Assembly (NCBI GenBank): GCA_025450475.1
Contig: JANWHJ010000011.1
Span: forward strand, 1 to 11,470
DNA: 11,470 nt
Reading direction: 5' to 3'
From: Nitrososphaera sp.
GTDB taxonomy: Archaea; Thermoproteota; Nitrososphaeria; Nitrososphaerales; Nitrososphaeraceae
Shown piece after piece: positions 1 through 7,546 of this stretch (the first letter of the stretch is position 1; every line of letters begins with the position of its first letter). Position numbers and translations under genes: made by a program. A model generated the notes under the pieces. The model was not told the origin of the DNA. It worked only from the letters and a program-made list of their open reading frames with translations, and made no database searches.

Positions 1-15
1 ATATGCATTTTGTAG

Positions 16-168
16 GTATCGGCAATATTCACTGGAGGACGCGCAGTCGAGGCTGCAAAAGAAGCCAAAGATGTAGCTGTTCCGTGCAAGCGTGTAAAAG
101 AAGGGATTGTTTACGAGTTGAAGATCGCAATTCATACACTTGAGAATATCTTGATGATTCAACTGTAG
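16..168 (+). other. Possible remnant of a coding region at the left edge
   Basis: An open stretch of about 50 codons runs from just after a TAG (13-15) to a TAG at 166-168, with no ATG, GTG or TTG near its beginning. The translation looks protein-like: GGRAVEAAKEAKDVAVP is an amphipathic, Ala/Glu/Lys-rich segment, followed by a Val/Ile/Leu-rich end (VKEGIVYELKIAIHTLEN). I do not recognise the family. It could be the 3' end of a decayed gene, or chance. Its lack of a start and its position beside otherwise empty sequence favour a fragment. Confidence 0.25.
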
Positions 169-386
169 GTTCTCATTTTGTAATTGAGCTAATTGTGGCT
201 TTACCAGATATTGAATTCTTGATGCACCTTGATGCTACGTTATTCTAAACGCAATGATGACGTCTCTTGGTTGGTTCTGTGGATAAACTGTTGTACGCTG
301 CCGTACAGGGTTGAATCAGGTACGGTAAGATTTGGCCCTCCTGCCTTTGCGTGTCGATGTATCACAAGTAGACAAATGAGTATCGA
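169..386. other. Non-coding stretch, no gene seen
   Basis: I see no supported gene on either strand here. Frames are closed by frequent stops; the longest start-stop reads are around ten codons. The only structure is a short inverted repeat, CCGTAC (301-306) with GTACGG (320-325) around a 13-base loop, not followed by a T run. It lies downstream of the minus-strand dehydrogenase gene, so it could mark the end of that transcript, but nothing requires it. Confidence 0.4.
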
Positions 387-1382
387 CTATCTGCATTGAA
401 GCAATATCTTGCCCATATGCAGGCCAGCTTCCATCTTTTTGTGAGCCTCTTTAGCATCCTGTAATGGCAAAATAGAGTCTATGACTGGCCGGATCTTTTT
501 CTGGATCACAAATCTAGTCAATTCTTGTAATTGCTTTTTTGTTCCCAAAAGCGCTCCAGTCATCGCTATTTGCTTGCTATAGAACATCCTCAGCGGGACC
601 GTCGCATCGTTCCCAGACGTCATGCCGCAAACTGGCATCCTACCGCCCTGTTTGAGAACTGCGATGCTGGTGGGCAGGGTGGCTGCACCAACGTGGTCTA
701 CAACAATGTCTATTCCGGCAGGAACAATCTTTCTTACCTCTTCTGCAATATTATGGGTCGTCCTGTCTATGATATGTTGAGCACCGAGCCTTTCCGCAAA
801 TTCATTCTTGGCCTTCCCTGAGACTGTCGTAATCACTTTGGCTCCGAGAGCTTTTGCCAGCTGGATCGTTGCCATCCCGACACCACTTGCCGCGCCATAG
901 ACCAAGATCGTTTTTCCCTTGCCGACCCCATTTGTTCTAAGCATGTTCCACGACACTAGGTAAGATACTGCAAGGGTAGCAGCAGTCTCGCTCTTTGCCG
1001 CGGGCGGCAGCTTGATGATGTTTCCTGCAGGCACAGCAATCTTTTGCGCATAGCCGCCGTTCCAGTCGCTCATGCCGCCAATTATGGCAAACTCGCTGCA
1101 CAGAGGTTCATTTCCTGCTTTACAGTGCTGGCATCTTCCGCAGGAAACGCCTGGGTAGACCATTACCCGCTGGCCCTTGACGGTGCCGACAATGTCGCAG
1201 CCGCAGACGTGCGGAAGCTTGATTTTTTTGCCGGCTATACCCATCCTAGTCCAAATATCAAGATGATTGACGCCGCAGTACTCAACATCGACAACAATGT
1301 TCTTTCCTGCCACAGGATCAGGAAAATCTTGATATCGCAAAACATCCAGTGGCCCATGGTCTGAAAACACTACTGCCTTCAT
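387..1382 (-). CDS. Zinc-type alcohol dehydrogenase / quinone oxidoreductase family protein (MDR superfamily)
   Basis: A cytosolic NAD(P)-dependent medium-chain dehydrogenase of 331 residues; the substrate cannot be told from sequence. The N-terminal catalytic GroES-like domain has Cys36 in the CGVNHLD motif and four structural-zinc cysteines, C81, C84, C87 and C95, in CGRCQHCKAGNEPLC. The Rossmann domain carries the nucleotide-binding loop GAASGVG (163-169) and ends in the usual HMGKILL segment. Two things are odd. The place of the catalytic zinc ligand, normally a GHE or GSD motif, reads CGCD (60-63). The loop that normally follows, about a dozen residues before the GDRV-like KGQRV (69-73), is missing. 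The ATG overlaps the valS stop as ATGA (1379-1382), so it is very probably co-transcribed and translationally coupled with valS. No promoter of its own is visible. Confidence 0.9.
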   Translation of the reverse strand: MKAVVFSDHGPLDVLRYQDFPDPVAGKNIVVDVEYCGVNHLDIWTRMGIAGKKIKLPHVCGCDIVGTVKGQRVMVYPGVSCGRCQHCKAGNEPLCSEFAIIGGMSDWNGGYAQKIAVPAGNIIKLPPAAKSETAATLAVSYLVSWNMLRTNGVGKGKTILVYGAASGVGMATIQLAKALGAKVITTVSGKAKNEFAERLGAQHIIDRTTHNIAEEVRKIVPAGIDIVVDHVGAATLPTSIAVLKQGGRMPVCGMTSGNDATVPLRMFYSKQIAMTGALLGTKKQLQELTRFVIQKKIRPVIDSILPLQDAKEAHKKMEAGLHMGKILLQCR

Positions 1383-3715
1383 ACCAGGTTGTGCATTTCC
1401 TTCAAATCTTTTGCAAACAGCGCGAGCTCATCCGGTACCGGAATGCCTATCGGGTCCTTGAGCGAAAGCGGCTTGCCATCTTTTATCGTCGCCTTCTTTT
1501 TGTTCCAGACCATCGAGTTAAAGTCGATTATCTGCTTCGTGTATTTCCTCACGTCCGAGTCAGCTTTTTCTTCTCGGAACATCGGCTGGAGATGTATTGT
1601 TTCCTTGGAGTAGATCTTTGTCCATAGCTCCTCAGAGATAAAGGGCGCTATCGGTGCCATTAGGAGTAGGATCGTGGAGAGGCACCGATGTAGTGTATAG
1701 AGCGCGGACATTTTCGCCGAGTTATTTTCATTGGAGTATGCACGACCTTTCACCATCTCCACATAGTGGGCAGCAAAGAGGTTCCAAGTGAAGTCGCGAA
1801 TTGCGTTTGCCGGGACAAAAAAATTGTACTCTTCATATCCTTTTCTGCACTCTTCGACGAGCCTGACGAGCTCTGCCATCATCCACCTGTCAGAGGCTTC
1901 CAGCTCGGGCCTCTCCTCCACCACTTCAAAAGAAGACAAAAACCTGCCGATATTCCACAGCTTTGAGAGGAACTTTTGCGAGCCGGCTATCTTCTGCTCC
2001 GAGCATCTAAAGTCGTATCCAAGGTTTGCCTGGCTCGCAGACCAGAACCTGAACGTGTCTGCGCCGTACTTTTGTATTACGGGGAATGGATCTACGACGT
2101 TGCCCTTGCTCTTGCTCATCTTTTCACCTTTTTCGTCGACTCCATAGCCCATTATCCAGGCTTCGTCCCATGGCATCTTTCCGGTCAGCTGAACGCATCG
2201 GAGCATTGTGTAGTGGAGCCAAGTTCGAATAATGTCCTTGGCCTGTGGCCTGATTGCTGTCGGATAAGCGTAACTAAACATTTTCTGATCATTGCCAAAT
2301 TTTGTGATGAATAGGGGGCTGATGCTAGAGTCCATCCAAGTGTCAAAGGTACGGTCCTCACCCGTGAACTCTGAACCTCCACATTTTTCACATTTGTCAA
2401 ATGGCGGCTTTTCCTTCCACGGTCTATGATATCTGCCGGGTACAGGCAGGTTTGGTGCTTTGCACGTATTGCAGTACCAAATCGGGATCTCTGTGCCGTA
2501 GAAGCGACGTCTTGAAACAGGCCAGTCAATTGCGATCGAGTCGAGCCAATTTAGTAGGATTTGTCTATGCATGTCAGGGTGGAACTTCAGTTTGAACGCG
2601 AGCTCTCGCAGCTGAGGCACAAAGTCCATCTGTTTTACATAGTAGTCATGAAGCGGAATAATTTCAATTGGAGTTTTGCTTCGCTCGCACAACGGCGTCC
2701 TATGCATGATGTTCTCCTCCTTTACTATCAGACCTGAAGTTACTAGCTCCTCTATGACCTTGGTCCTTGCCTGGTTTATGCGTAGGCCGGCATACTGGCC
2801 TGCGGCGTCTGTAGTAAGGCCGTTATCATTTAGCGCAACTATTTCCTTTAGGCCCAATTCTCTGAATACCTGCACGTCGTTCTGGTCGCCGTAACTGCAG
2901 ACCATCACAGCACCGGAGCCAAATTCTGGCTTGGCAGAGCGGTGCGGCCGTATCTGCACTTCGCGGTTGAATAGTGGCAAAATAGCGTGCGAGCCCTGCA
3001 GGTTCTTGTAGCGTGCATCAGCAGGGTTGACGATAACCGCCTGGCATGCAAACAGTAGCTCCGGCCTAGTTGACGCGATAATGACTTCGTTGCCGGTTTC
3101 TTTTATCTTGAACTTCATGTAGACGAGCTTTGTTGGTATCTCGTTGTAGATGATTTCAGCATCTGCTATCGTGGTACCGCAGTCGGGGCAATAGTTGTTG
3201 GGTCTATTGGCCAGGTACACGAGTCCACGGTTCCAAAGCTCGATGAATGTTAACTGCGTGAGGGCGCGGTAATCATCTGAATCTGTCCTATAATGCTCTT
3301 TAAAATTGCCCGATACCCCCATGCCCTTCATTATCTGGATCATTTCGGCCTCCAGGTCGTCAAGGGCAACCTTGCATAGCTCTAGGAATTTTTCCCGGTC
3401 CATCTGGCGCATGCGCACTTTATGTTTTTTCTCTGTGTAAATCTCGACAGGGAGGCCGTTTCTGTCTATTCCAATCGGGAACAATACGTTCTTGCCGTTC
3501 ATTCTAGCAGTGCGTGCAATCATGTCGATCTGTGCATAATGCGCGGCCGCGCCAATGTGCCAGGGGCGCCCAGAAGGATATGGAGGTGGAGTATCAATCA
3601 CAAACGCAGGTTTATTGCTTATTGTAAATCGATAGATATCTTGCTCTTCCCATTGTTTGAGGATCGCTTTCTCTATCTCTGGATTCCACGACGTTGATTG
3701 GATCTTGGGTTCCAT
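1379..3715 (-). CDS. valS: Valine--tRNA ligase (archaeal type)
   Basis: Charges tRNA-Val with valine in the cytosol; class I synthetase. With the first Met taken as residue 1 of the longest frame (ATG at 3745), the class I signature is PYPSGRPWHIGA (HIGA at 63-66), followed by GIDRNGLPVE. The editing domain begins around 215 with the STRPE motif, and KMSKS is at 542-546. Cysteine pairs C186/C189, C425/C428 and C452/C455 look like zinc knuckles. DWPVSRRRFYG and DTWMDSSISPL are the conserved blocks of the Rossmann core, and a helical anticodon-binding domain follows. I place the start at ATG 3715 (residue 11, MEPKIQ), because the ten residues before it look unconserved and homologues as I remember them begin with MEPKI. 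The alternative ATG at 3745 adds MSARHDESRA. It lies behind a membrane-protein gene with a short gap and ahead of the dehydrogenase with a 4-base overlap. Confidence 0.93.
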   Translation of the reverse strand: MEPKIQSTSWNPEIEKAILKQWEEQDIYRFTISNKPAFVIDTPPPYPSGRPWHIGAAAHYAQIDMIARTARMNGKNVLFPIGIDRNGLPVEIYTEKKHKVRMRQMDREKFLELCKVALDDLEAEMIQIMKGMGVSGNFKEHYRTDSDDYRALTQLTFIELWNRGLVYLANRPNNYCPDCGTTIADAEIIYNEIPTKLVYMKFKIKETGNEVIIASTRPELLFACQAVIVNPADARYKNLQGSHAILPLFNREVQIRPHRSAKPEFGSGAVMVCSYGDQNDVQVFRELGLKEIVALNDNGLTTDAAGQYAGLRINQARTKVIEELVTSGLIVKEENIMHRTPLCERSKTPIEIIPLHDYYVKQMDFVPQLRELAFKLKFHPDMHRQILLNWLDSIAIDWPVSRRRFYGTEIPIWYCNTCKAPNLPVPGRYHRPWKEKPPFDKCEKCGGSEFTGEDRTFDTWMDSSISPLFITKFGNDQKMFSYAYPTAIRPQAKDIIRTWLHYTMLRCVQLTGKMPWDEAWIMGYGVDEKGEKMSKSKGNVVDPFPVIQKYGADTFRFWSASQANLGYDFRCSEQKIAGSQKFLSKLWNIGRFLSSFEVVEERPELEASDRWMMAELVRLVEECRKGYEEYNFFVPANAIRDFTWNLFAAHYVEMVKGRAYSNENNSAKMSALYTLHRCLSTILLLMAPIAPFISEELWTKIYSKETIHLQPMFREEKADSDVRKYTKQIIDFNSMVWNKKKATIKDGKPLSLKDPIGIPVPDELALFAKDLKEMHNLV

Positions 3716-3750
3716 TGCTCTACTTTCGTCATGTCTAGCCGACATACCGT

Positions 3751-3757
3751 TATTAAC
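3751..3757 (-). promoter_or_regulatory. Possible TATA element upstream of valS
   Basis: On the minus strand, GTTAATAAC lies between the end of the membrane-protein gene (stop 3770-3772) and valS. Its TTAATAA core is about 39 bases before the ATG at 3715 and only 9 before the ATG at 3745. If it works as a TATA box, transcription would begin near 3727, after the upstream ATG, which favours the start at 3715. The spacing is not the clean 27 bases seen at other genes here, so valS may instead be read through from the gene in front. Confidence 0.3.
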
Positions 3758-3769
3758 GTTAACGCGCAG

Positions 3770-4333
3770 TTACTTTGCCCTGCCGGCACCAAACATGCCA
3801 AGCACGCTGCTCACCATCATGCCAAGTGTGTACGAGGATCCGTATTGTTGAAATGCCGGGACAAAGTGTGCTGTTAGCAAGGCCCCAAGGGCAACCAGCG
3901 AGCCATATTCTGTCACCTTTTTCAAAAGCGTCATCTCTTTGTTGAAAGGTGCGAGTAGCATGCCAAGTATCCAGATTCCAAAGAGCCAGATCATGACCTT
4001 GCCTGCGATAAACTCTGGTGCAGAAAACGCTACTCCGAAATACATGGCAGTCGTTATGAAATCTGCCTTCATCATCCTGGCAAATATCATCTCAAACGAC
4101 TTGAGCCTAATTATGTAATTGCCGAAGAGTGCGCCCATTATAGCCACTGCAGCCACACTGCCACCAATGTAAATAATATTAGATGTTCCGCATTGTAGAA
4201 AAATTGTGTTAGGTTCGATGCTTCCGCAAAAGACATAGCTCGAAGCTATGGCCATCAAGAACGTCTTTACGATAACACTCGCAACAAGAAGGAGGGCTTT
4301 ATGTTGGAGTTCGACGTGCTCATAAGTCCTCAA
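3770..4333 (-). CDS. Multi-pass membrane protein of unknown function
   Basis: A 187-residue hydrophobic protein that I do not recognise. Membrane segments are visible at about 12-34, 53-74, 95-107, 113-130, 144-161 and 170-182, joined by short loops. Two cysteines, in YVFCGS and FLQCGT, flank the first long loop, which should lie on one side of the membrane. The C-terminus ends in GAGRAK. The only start codon in this frame near the N-terminus is TTG at 4333-4331. It overlaps the TGA of a 14-codon upstream reading frame (TTGA), which itself starts the right distance from a TATA box. Translation may therefore be coupled to that leader frame, or a one-base shift may hide the true N-terminus. valS follows on the same strand after a short gap, so both may share a transcript. 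Confidence 0.65.
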   Translation of the reverse strand: MRTYEHVELQHKALLLVASVIVKTFLMAIASSYVFCGSIEPNTIFLQCGTSNIIYIGGSVAAVAIMGALFGNYIIRLKSFEMIFARMMKADFITTAMYFGVAFSAPEFIAGKVMIWLFGIWILGMLLAPFNKEMTLLKKVTEYGSLVALGALLTAHFVPAFQQYGSSYTLGMMVSSVLGMFGAGRAK

Positions 4334-4374
4334 ACAAGGGTATCCTCTGGACTTGCTGCTCGTACGTATTCCAT
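4330..4374 (-). other. 14-codon upstream reading frame overlapping the start of the membrane-protein gene
   Basis: ATG at 4374-4372 opens a frame reading MEYVRAASPEDTLV and stops at TGA 4332-4330. The TGA shares bases with the TTG start of the membrane-protein gene (TTGA). The ATG is about 26.5 bases from the centre of the TATA-like TTTAATTA (4404-4397), the spacing of a leaderless start. It may be a leader peptide that allows initiation at the TTG. Alternatively these residues are the true N-terminus, separated from the rest by a one-base frame change. Confidence 0.4.
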
Positions 4375-4396
4375 GTCCTACGCATGTCGCGTGATG

Positions 4397-4404
4397 TAAT
4401 TAAA
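4397..4404 (-). promoter_or_regulatory. TATA box for the minus-strand membrane-protein/valS/dehydrogenase group
   Basis: TTTAATTA on the minus strand, centred 26-27 bases ahead of the ATG at 4374. This puts the expected transcription start on that ATG. It forms a divergent promoter pair with the TATA box of mptE about 35 bases away. Confidence 0.5.
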
Positions 4405-4431
4405 GGTAATCCACCCCCTCACGACAGAAGA

Positions 4432-4439
4432 TATTAATA
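4432..4439 (+). promoter_or_regulatory. TATA box of mptE (leaderless start)
   Basis: TATTAATA, centred 27.5 bases before the GTG at 4463. The expected transcription start falls on the GTG, so the mRNA is probably leaderless; no ribosome binding site is present in CACGCTCCTTCTCAC. Confidence 0.6.
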
Positions 4440-4462
4440 GCAACACCCACGCTCCTTCTCAC

Positions 4463-5191
4463 GTGAAGTTCGCCGACTGGTTCCCGTATTATCAGGGAAT
4501 CCGCTCAGAATTTGGATACAACTCTGAAAAGGATCAGGAAGCTTCCATGATTCTGTCTGACATGATAAGGAAGAAGGCACTCAACCCAAAGGTCCTCCAG
4601 AAAAAGATCAAGGGCAAGAACGTTATTGTGATCGGGGCCGGCCCGAGCCTGGAGGATGAAAAGGCGCTGAAATTCATCAAAAAGAACAAGAAGTTTGTCA
4701 AGATAGTGGCGGATGGCGCCACGCAGTTTTTGATTGAAAACAAGGTAAAGCCAGACATCGTTGTGACCGATCTTGATGGCAATCCTGCGGCACTCCAGAA
4801 AGCCGAGAAAAACGGTGCAATAATGGTGGTGCACGCCCACGGCGACAACGCTACCATGCTCAAAAAGCTCGTCCCGAAATTCAAAAATGTTGTAGGTTCG
4901 ACGCAGGTCATGCCAGTAGAAAACGTGCACAACTTTGGCGGTTTCACCGACGGCGATAGGAGCGTGTTCCTGGCAGAAGAGTTTGGTGCCAAGAAAATAG
5001 TGCTAGTAGGCATGGACTTTGGCAAGATCGTCGGCAAGTATTCAAAGAAAAAGATGAAAGACGCAGAGCTGAAGAAGCAGAAGATGGAAGCAGGTAAGCG
5101 CCTGCTTGAGATGCTTGCCAAGCAGTCCCGCTCTAAGCTTGCGGACACGGCCAAAAAGCCGGTCAAGGGATTTGCCAGCATCAAGGCATGA
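4463..5191 (+). CDS. mptE: 6-hydroxymethyl-7,8-dihydropterin pyrophosphokinase, MptE type (DUF115)
   Basis: By family, it transfers pyrophosphate from ATP to 6-hydroxymethyl-7,8-dihydropterin, the archaeal step towards methanopterin- or folate-type C1 carriers; cytosolic. It is a 242-residue protein with the DUF115 motifs in order: VIGAGPSLED (56-65, nucleotide loop), VADGA (82-86), PDIVVTDLDG (97-106), VHAHGDN (123-129), FGGFTDGDR (158-166) and VGMDFGK (182-188). The His/Asp-rich motifs fit a metal-dependent kinase. The C-terminal 50 residues are Lys-rich and helical, with no recognised domain. The start is GTG, chosen because it lies 27.5 bases after a TATA box and the frame begins there. 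The stop overlaps the ATG of the next gene. MptE is the likely function; the exact pterin carrier in this organism cannot be read from the sequence. Confidence 0.88.
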   Translation: MKFADWFPYYQGIRSEFGYNSEKDQEASMILSDMIRKKALNPKVLQKKIKGKNVIVIGAGPSLEDEKALKFIKKNKKFVKIVADGATQFLIENKVKPDIVVTDLDGNPAALQKAEKNGAIMVVHAHGDNATMLKKLVPKFKNVVGSTQVMPVENVHNFGGFTDGDRSVFLAEEFGAKKIVLVGMDFGKIVGKYSKKKMKDAELKKQKMEAGKRLLEMLAKQSRSKLADTAKKPVKGFASIKA

Positions 5192-5346
5192 CCTTTGGGC
5201 GTAGGCAAGTTAGGGGTATCGCCGGCATGGCGCTGGCAGTGCTCGGAGGAGTAGCCTGGTTCTACCAACTCTATGTCCCGGCGGCAATCGCATGGGGCGG
5301 CGCAGTAATTATTGTGATGAGCCTGAACAGGCCTCGCAAGCGGTAA
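5188..5346 (+). CDS. Small two-helix membrane protein of unknown function, coupled to mptE
   Basis: A 52-residue frame starting MTFGRRQVRG and ending NRPRKR. Its ATG overlaps the mptE stop (ATGA, 5188-5191), the usual sign of translational coupling. After a basic N-terminus there are two short hydrophobic segments, about 11-27 (IAGMALAVLGGVAWFYQ) and 30-46 (VPAAIAWGGAVIIVMSL), followed by a basic tail. The positive-inside rule suggests a hairpin with both ends in the cytoplasm. No motif points to a function, and its link to pterin synthesis is positional only. The TATA box of the next gene begins five bases after its stop. Confidence 0.7.
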   Translation: MTFGRRQVRGIAGMALAVLGGVAWFYQLYVPAAIAWGGAVIIVMSLNRPRKR

Positions 5347-5350
5347 AGGC

Positions 5351-5358
5351 TATTATAT
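5351..5358 (+). promoter_or_regulatory. TATA box for the unknown-protein/guaA pair
   Basis: TATTATAT, centred about 29 bases before the ATG at 5384. It overlaps the more upstream ATG at 5357, which therefore cannot lie on a transcript made from this promoter. It decides the start of the next gene in favour of 5384. Confidence 0.6.
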
Positions 5359-5383
5359 GTTCCATGTTTTAGATGGCTTGCGC

Positions 5384-5986
5384 ATGTCAGGCTATTCTGA
5401 GGACGACATCAGACGCGCCGCTGAAATACGCGAGTGGCTAATGAAACTGATATCAGACAAGCAGGAAGAGGTCGAGCACTTGCGCACGACCCTGACCATT
5501 ATTGATAATTTATTGAAGCAGGGGAGCTTTAAGGCTGCGGCCAACATTGGCTTTTCCAAAGGCGTAATTACTGCACAGGTGCAAGCAGCCCTCCCGGCGC
5601 CACCTGCTAGGCAGCAACCAGCGCCAACGTTCAGGTCCTCGGAGGGTGATGTCAGGCCACTAAGGCGCGCCAAGGACGATTTCTTGCTTGCAAATGCCGA
5701 GGTGTCACCAATCGCGGTCGTGTTAGTGCCAGCGCCTGGCGTCAGCCTTAATCCCAACACCCCCCCTTTCAGGTCGTTCTTTTTGAACAGGATACTGGAT
5801 GGCATGAAAAACAAGGACGCCGGCCAAGGTCTTAAGGAAACCGACGCTCTGAATTACACAATTGAAGAAGATAATGGCGCGATAAGACGCGTTGTGATAA
5901 ACAATTACCGCGACAAGGACCGCCTACAAGAGATTTTCAACACTTCTGCGTGGGTCTTCACGAGAATGTTGGAAAAGAGCGGGTAG
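5384..5986 (+). CDS. Conserved-looking protein of unknown function, coiled coil plus C-terminal domain
   Basis: A 200-residue soluble protein that I cannot assign to a named family. Residues 5-46 form a charged helical, probably coiled-coil, region (DDIRRAAEIREWLMKLISDK, then EEVEHL). A Pro/Ala/Gln-rich linker follows around 69-83. A C-terminal domain of about 115 residues ends in a helix with VFTRMLEKSG. It contains strands such as IAVVLVPAPGV (110-120) and IRRVVINNYRD (167-177), which could be a small alpha/beta fold. The start at ATG 5384 (MSGYSEDD) is preferred over ATG 5357 because it sits about 29 bases from the TATA box. guaA begins 4 bases after the stop with no promoter of its own, so this gene and guaA should be one transcript. 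A partner or regulator of GMP synthase is possible but only by position. Confidence 0.8.
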   Translation: MSGYSEDDIRRAAEIREWLMKLISDKQEEVEHLRTTLTIIDNLLKQGSFKAAANIGFSKGVITAQVQAALPAPPARQQPAPTFRSSEGDVRPLRRAKDDFLLANAEVSPIAVVLVPAPGVSLNPNTPPFRSFFLNRILDGMKNKDAGQGLKETDALNYTIEEDNGAIRRVVINNYRDKDRLQEIFNTSAWVFTRMLEKSG

Positions 5987-5990
5987 ACCG

Positions 5991-7523
5991 ATGGACAAGA
6001 TCGTGGTTCTGGATTTTGGATCCCAGTACAGTCACCTTATCTGCCGGCGGATCCGCGAAACCAATGTTTATTGCGAACTGTTGCCGTACAACACGCCGGC
6101 CAAAGTAATCAAGGAAATCAATCCGAAAGGGATCATTTTTTCCGGCGGCCCTGCAAGCGTCTACGCAAAGGACGCACCCAAACCTGACAGGCAAGTATTC
6201 CAGATGGGCAAGCCCATACTGGGAATATGCTACGGCCACCAAGTGTTGGTTGATAATTTTGGAGGCAAGGTCAAGAAGGCTAATAGCCGCGAATACGGCC
6301 GTGCAGGGCTCGTGATTGACGACAAGACAGACCTGTTCACGAATTTGGGGCAGGGCATAAACTGCTGGATGAGCCACGGCGATGCAGCCGAGAAACTGCC
6401 GAAAGGCTTCAAGGTCCTTGCGCACACCGAAAATTCGCCTTCTGCTGCAATCGGCAACAAGGAAAGACAGCTCTATGGTATCCAGTTCCATCCCGAAGTA
6501 GTCCATACCGAGCGGGGCGTGCAAATACTCAAGAACTTTGCACAAGAGATAAGCGGAGCCAAGCCGGAATGGGACATGGAGAGTTTTATCGAGTCTACCA
6601 TCAAGGATATCCGCAAGCAAGTGGGCAAGGAGAAAGTTCTTGCTGCTGTCAGCGGCGGTATTGACTCGACTGTGGTGGCCGCGCTGATGCACAAGGCAAT
6701 AGGCGACCAGCTGCGCTGCGTGTTCATCAACCACGGACTATTGCGTCAGGATGAGGAAAAGGACGTGGTCAAGCTGTTCAAGGACCAGATGAATATCGAT
6801 CTTATCTATGTCAACGCGGAAAAACAATTCCTTAGAAAATTGAAAGATATCGCAGACCCAGAGAAAAAGCGCAAGATAATTGGCGAAGAGTTTGCCAACG
6901 TGTTTGTCGACGTAGTCAAGAAGAATGGGCCGTTCCACTGGCTTGCGCAGGGCACGCTTTACCCGGACGTCATTGAAAGCGGCGTTTCAAAGGGGCCAGC
7001 GGCTGTCATCAAGACGCACCATAACGTGGGAGGCCTTCCAAAGTGGCTCAAACTCAAGGTGATCGAGCCGTTACGCTATCTATACAAGGACGAAGTGAGG
7101 AGGGCGGCAAAGCTGCTCGGTGTGCCCGATGCATTGTTGATGAGGCACCCATTCCCTGGACCTGGCCTCGCAGTCAGGATAATTGGTAACATTACCCCAG
7201 AGAAGATCCGGGTTTGCAAGCATGCAAGCAAGATCGTGGAAGATGAATTGAGGGCTGCAGGCTGGTATGACAAGGTGTGGCAGGCTTATGCCGCTGTGGG
7301 CGACGACAGGGCTGTCGGAGTACTTGGCGATGAGCGAGTCTATGGAAATATCGTCATGGTAAGGGTCGTCGAGTCGATAGACGCAATGACTGCCGACTGG
7401 TCGCGGTTGCCCTACGAATTGATCGAGAGGATAAGCAACAGGATAACGAATGAGATTGAGGGAGCGACGTGGGTCACGTACGCCGTTTCAAGCAAGCCGC
7501 CGGCGACGATAGAGCCACAGTAA
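5991..7523 (+). CDS. guaA: GMP synthase (glutamine-hydrolysing), single-chain
   Basis: Makes GMP from XMP, ATP and glutamine in purine synthesis; cytosolic. At 510 residues it is the full-length fused form. The N-terminal class I glutamine amidotransferase domain (about 1-190) has nucleophile C80 in GICYGHQ, and H167 and E169 in FHPEV complete the triad. The ATP pyrophosphatase domain has the P-loop SGGIDST (221-227). The XMP-binding and dimerisation part carries HPFPGPGLAVR (386-396) and the C-terminal SSKPPATIE, which is usually SSKPPGTIEWE, so the extreme end is slightly divergent. Many euryarchaea split these activities between two genes; here they are joined. The gene follows the unknown 200-residue protein after 4 bases with no visible promoter, and is probably co-transcribed with it. 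Confidence 0.97.
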   Translation: MDKIVVLDFGSQYSHLICRRIRETNVYCELLPYNTPAKVIKEINPKGIIFSGGPASVYAKDAPKPDRQVFQMGKPILGICYGHQVLVDNFGGKVKKANSREYGRAGLVIDDKTDLFTNLGQGINCWMSHGDAAEKLPKGFKVLAHTENSPSAAIGNKERQLYGIQFHPEVVHTERGVQILKNFAQEISGAKPEWDMESFIESTIKDIRKQVGKEKVLAAVSGGIDSTVVAALMHKAIGDQLRCVFINHGLLRQDEEKDVVKLFKDQMNIDLIYVNAEKQFLRKLKDIADPEKKRKIIGEEFANVFVDVVKKNGPFHWLAQGTLYPDVIESGVSKGPAAVIKTHHNVGGLPKWLKLKVIEPLRYLYKDEVRRAAKLLGVPDALLMRHPFPGPGLAVRIIGNITPEKIRVCKHASKIVEDELRAAGWYDKVWQAYAAVGDDRAVGVLGDERVYGNIVMVRVVESIDAMTADWSRLPYELIERISNRITNEIEGATWVTYAVSSKPPATIEPQ

Positions 7524-7546
7524 AAATAGATGCCCCTTATTACACT

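Noticed and set aside
301..325. Inverted repeat CCGTAC/GTACGG as a terminator
   Set aside because: Only six base pairs around a 13-base loop with no T run after it; common by chance.
4320..4385. A 21-codon minus-strand frame (MRRTWNTYEQQ...) before the membrane-protein gene
   Set aside because: Its ATG lies only about 15 bases after the TATA box, upstream of the expected transcription start, and its stop does not overlap the TTG start. The 14-codon frame fits the promoter better.
4534..5268. A 244-codon open frame on the minus strand opposite mptE
   Set aside because: The translation is rich in Ser, Phe and Pro without motifs, and it lies opposite a gene with a full set of family motifs. 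Its openness follows from the Lys/Asp-rich codons of the plus strand.
5958..6734. A 258-codon open frame on the minus strand opposite guaA
   Set aside because: guaA is unmistakable over this stretch, with all catalytic motifs; the antisense frame has no domain-like pattern.
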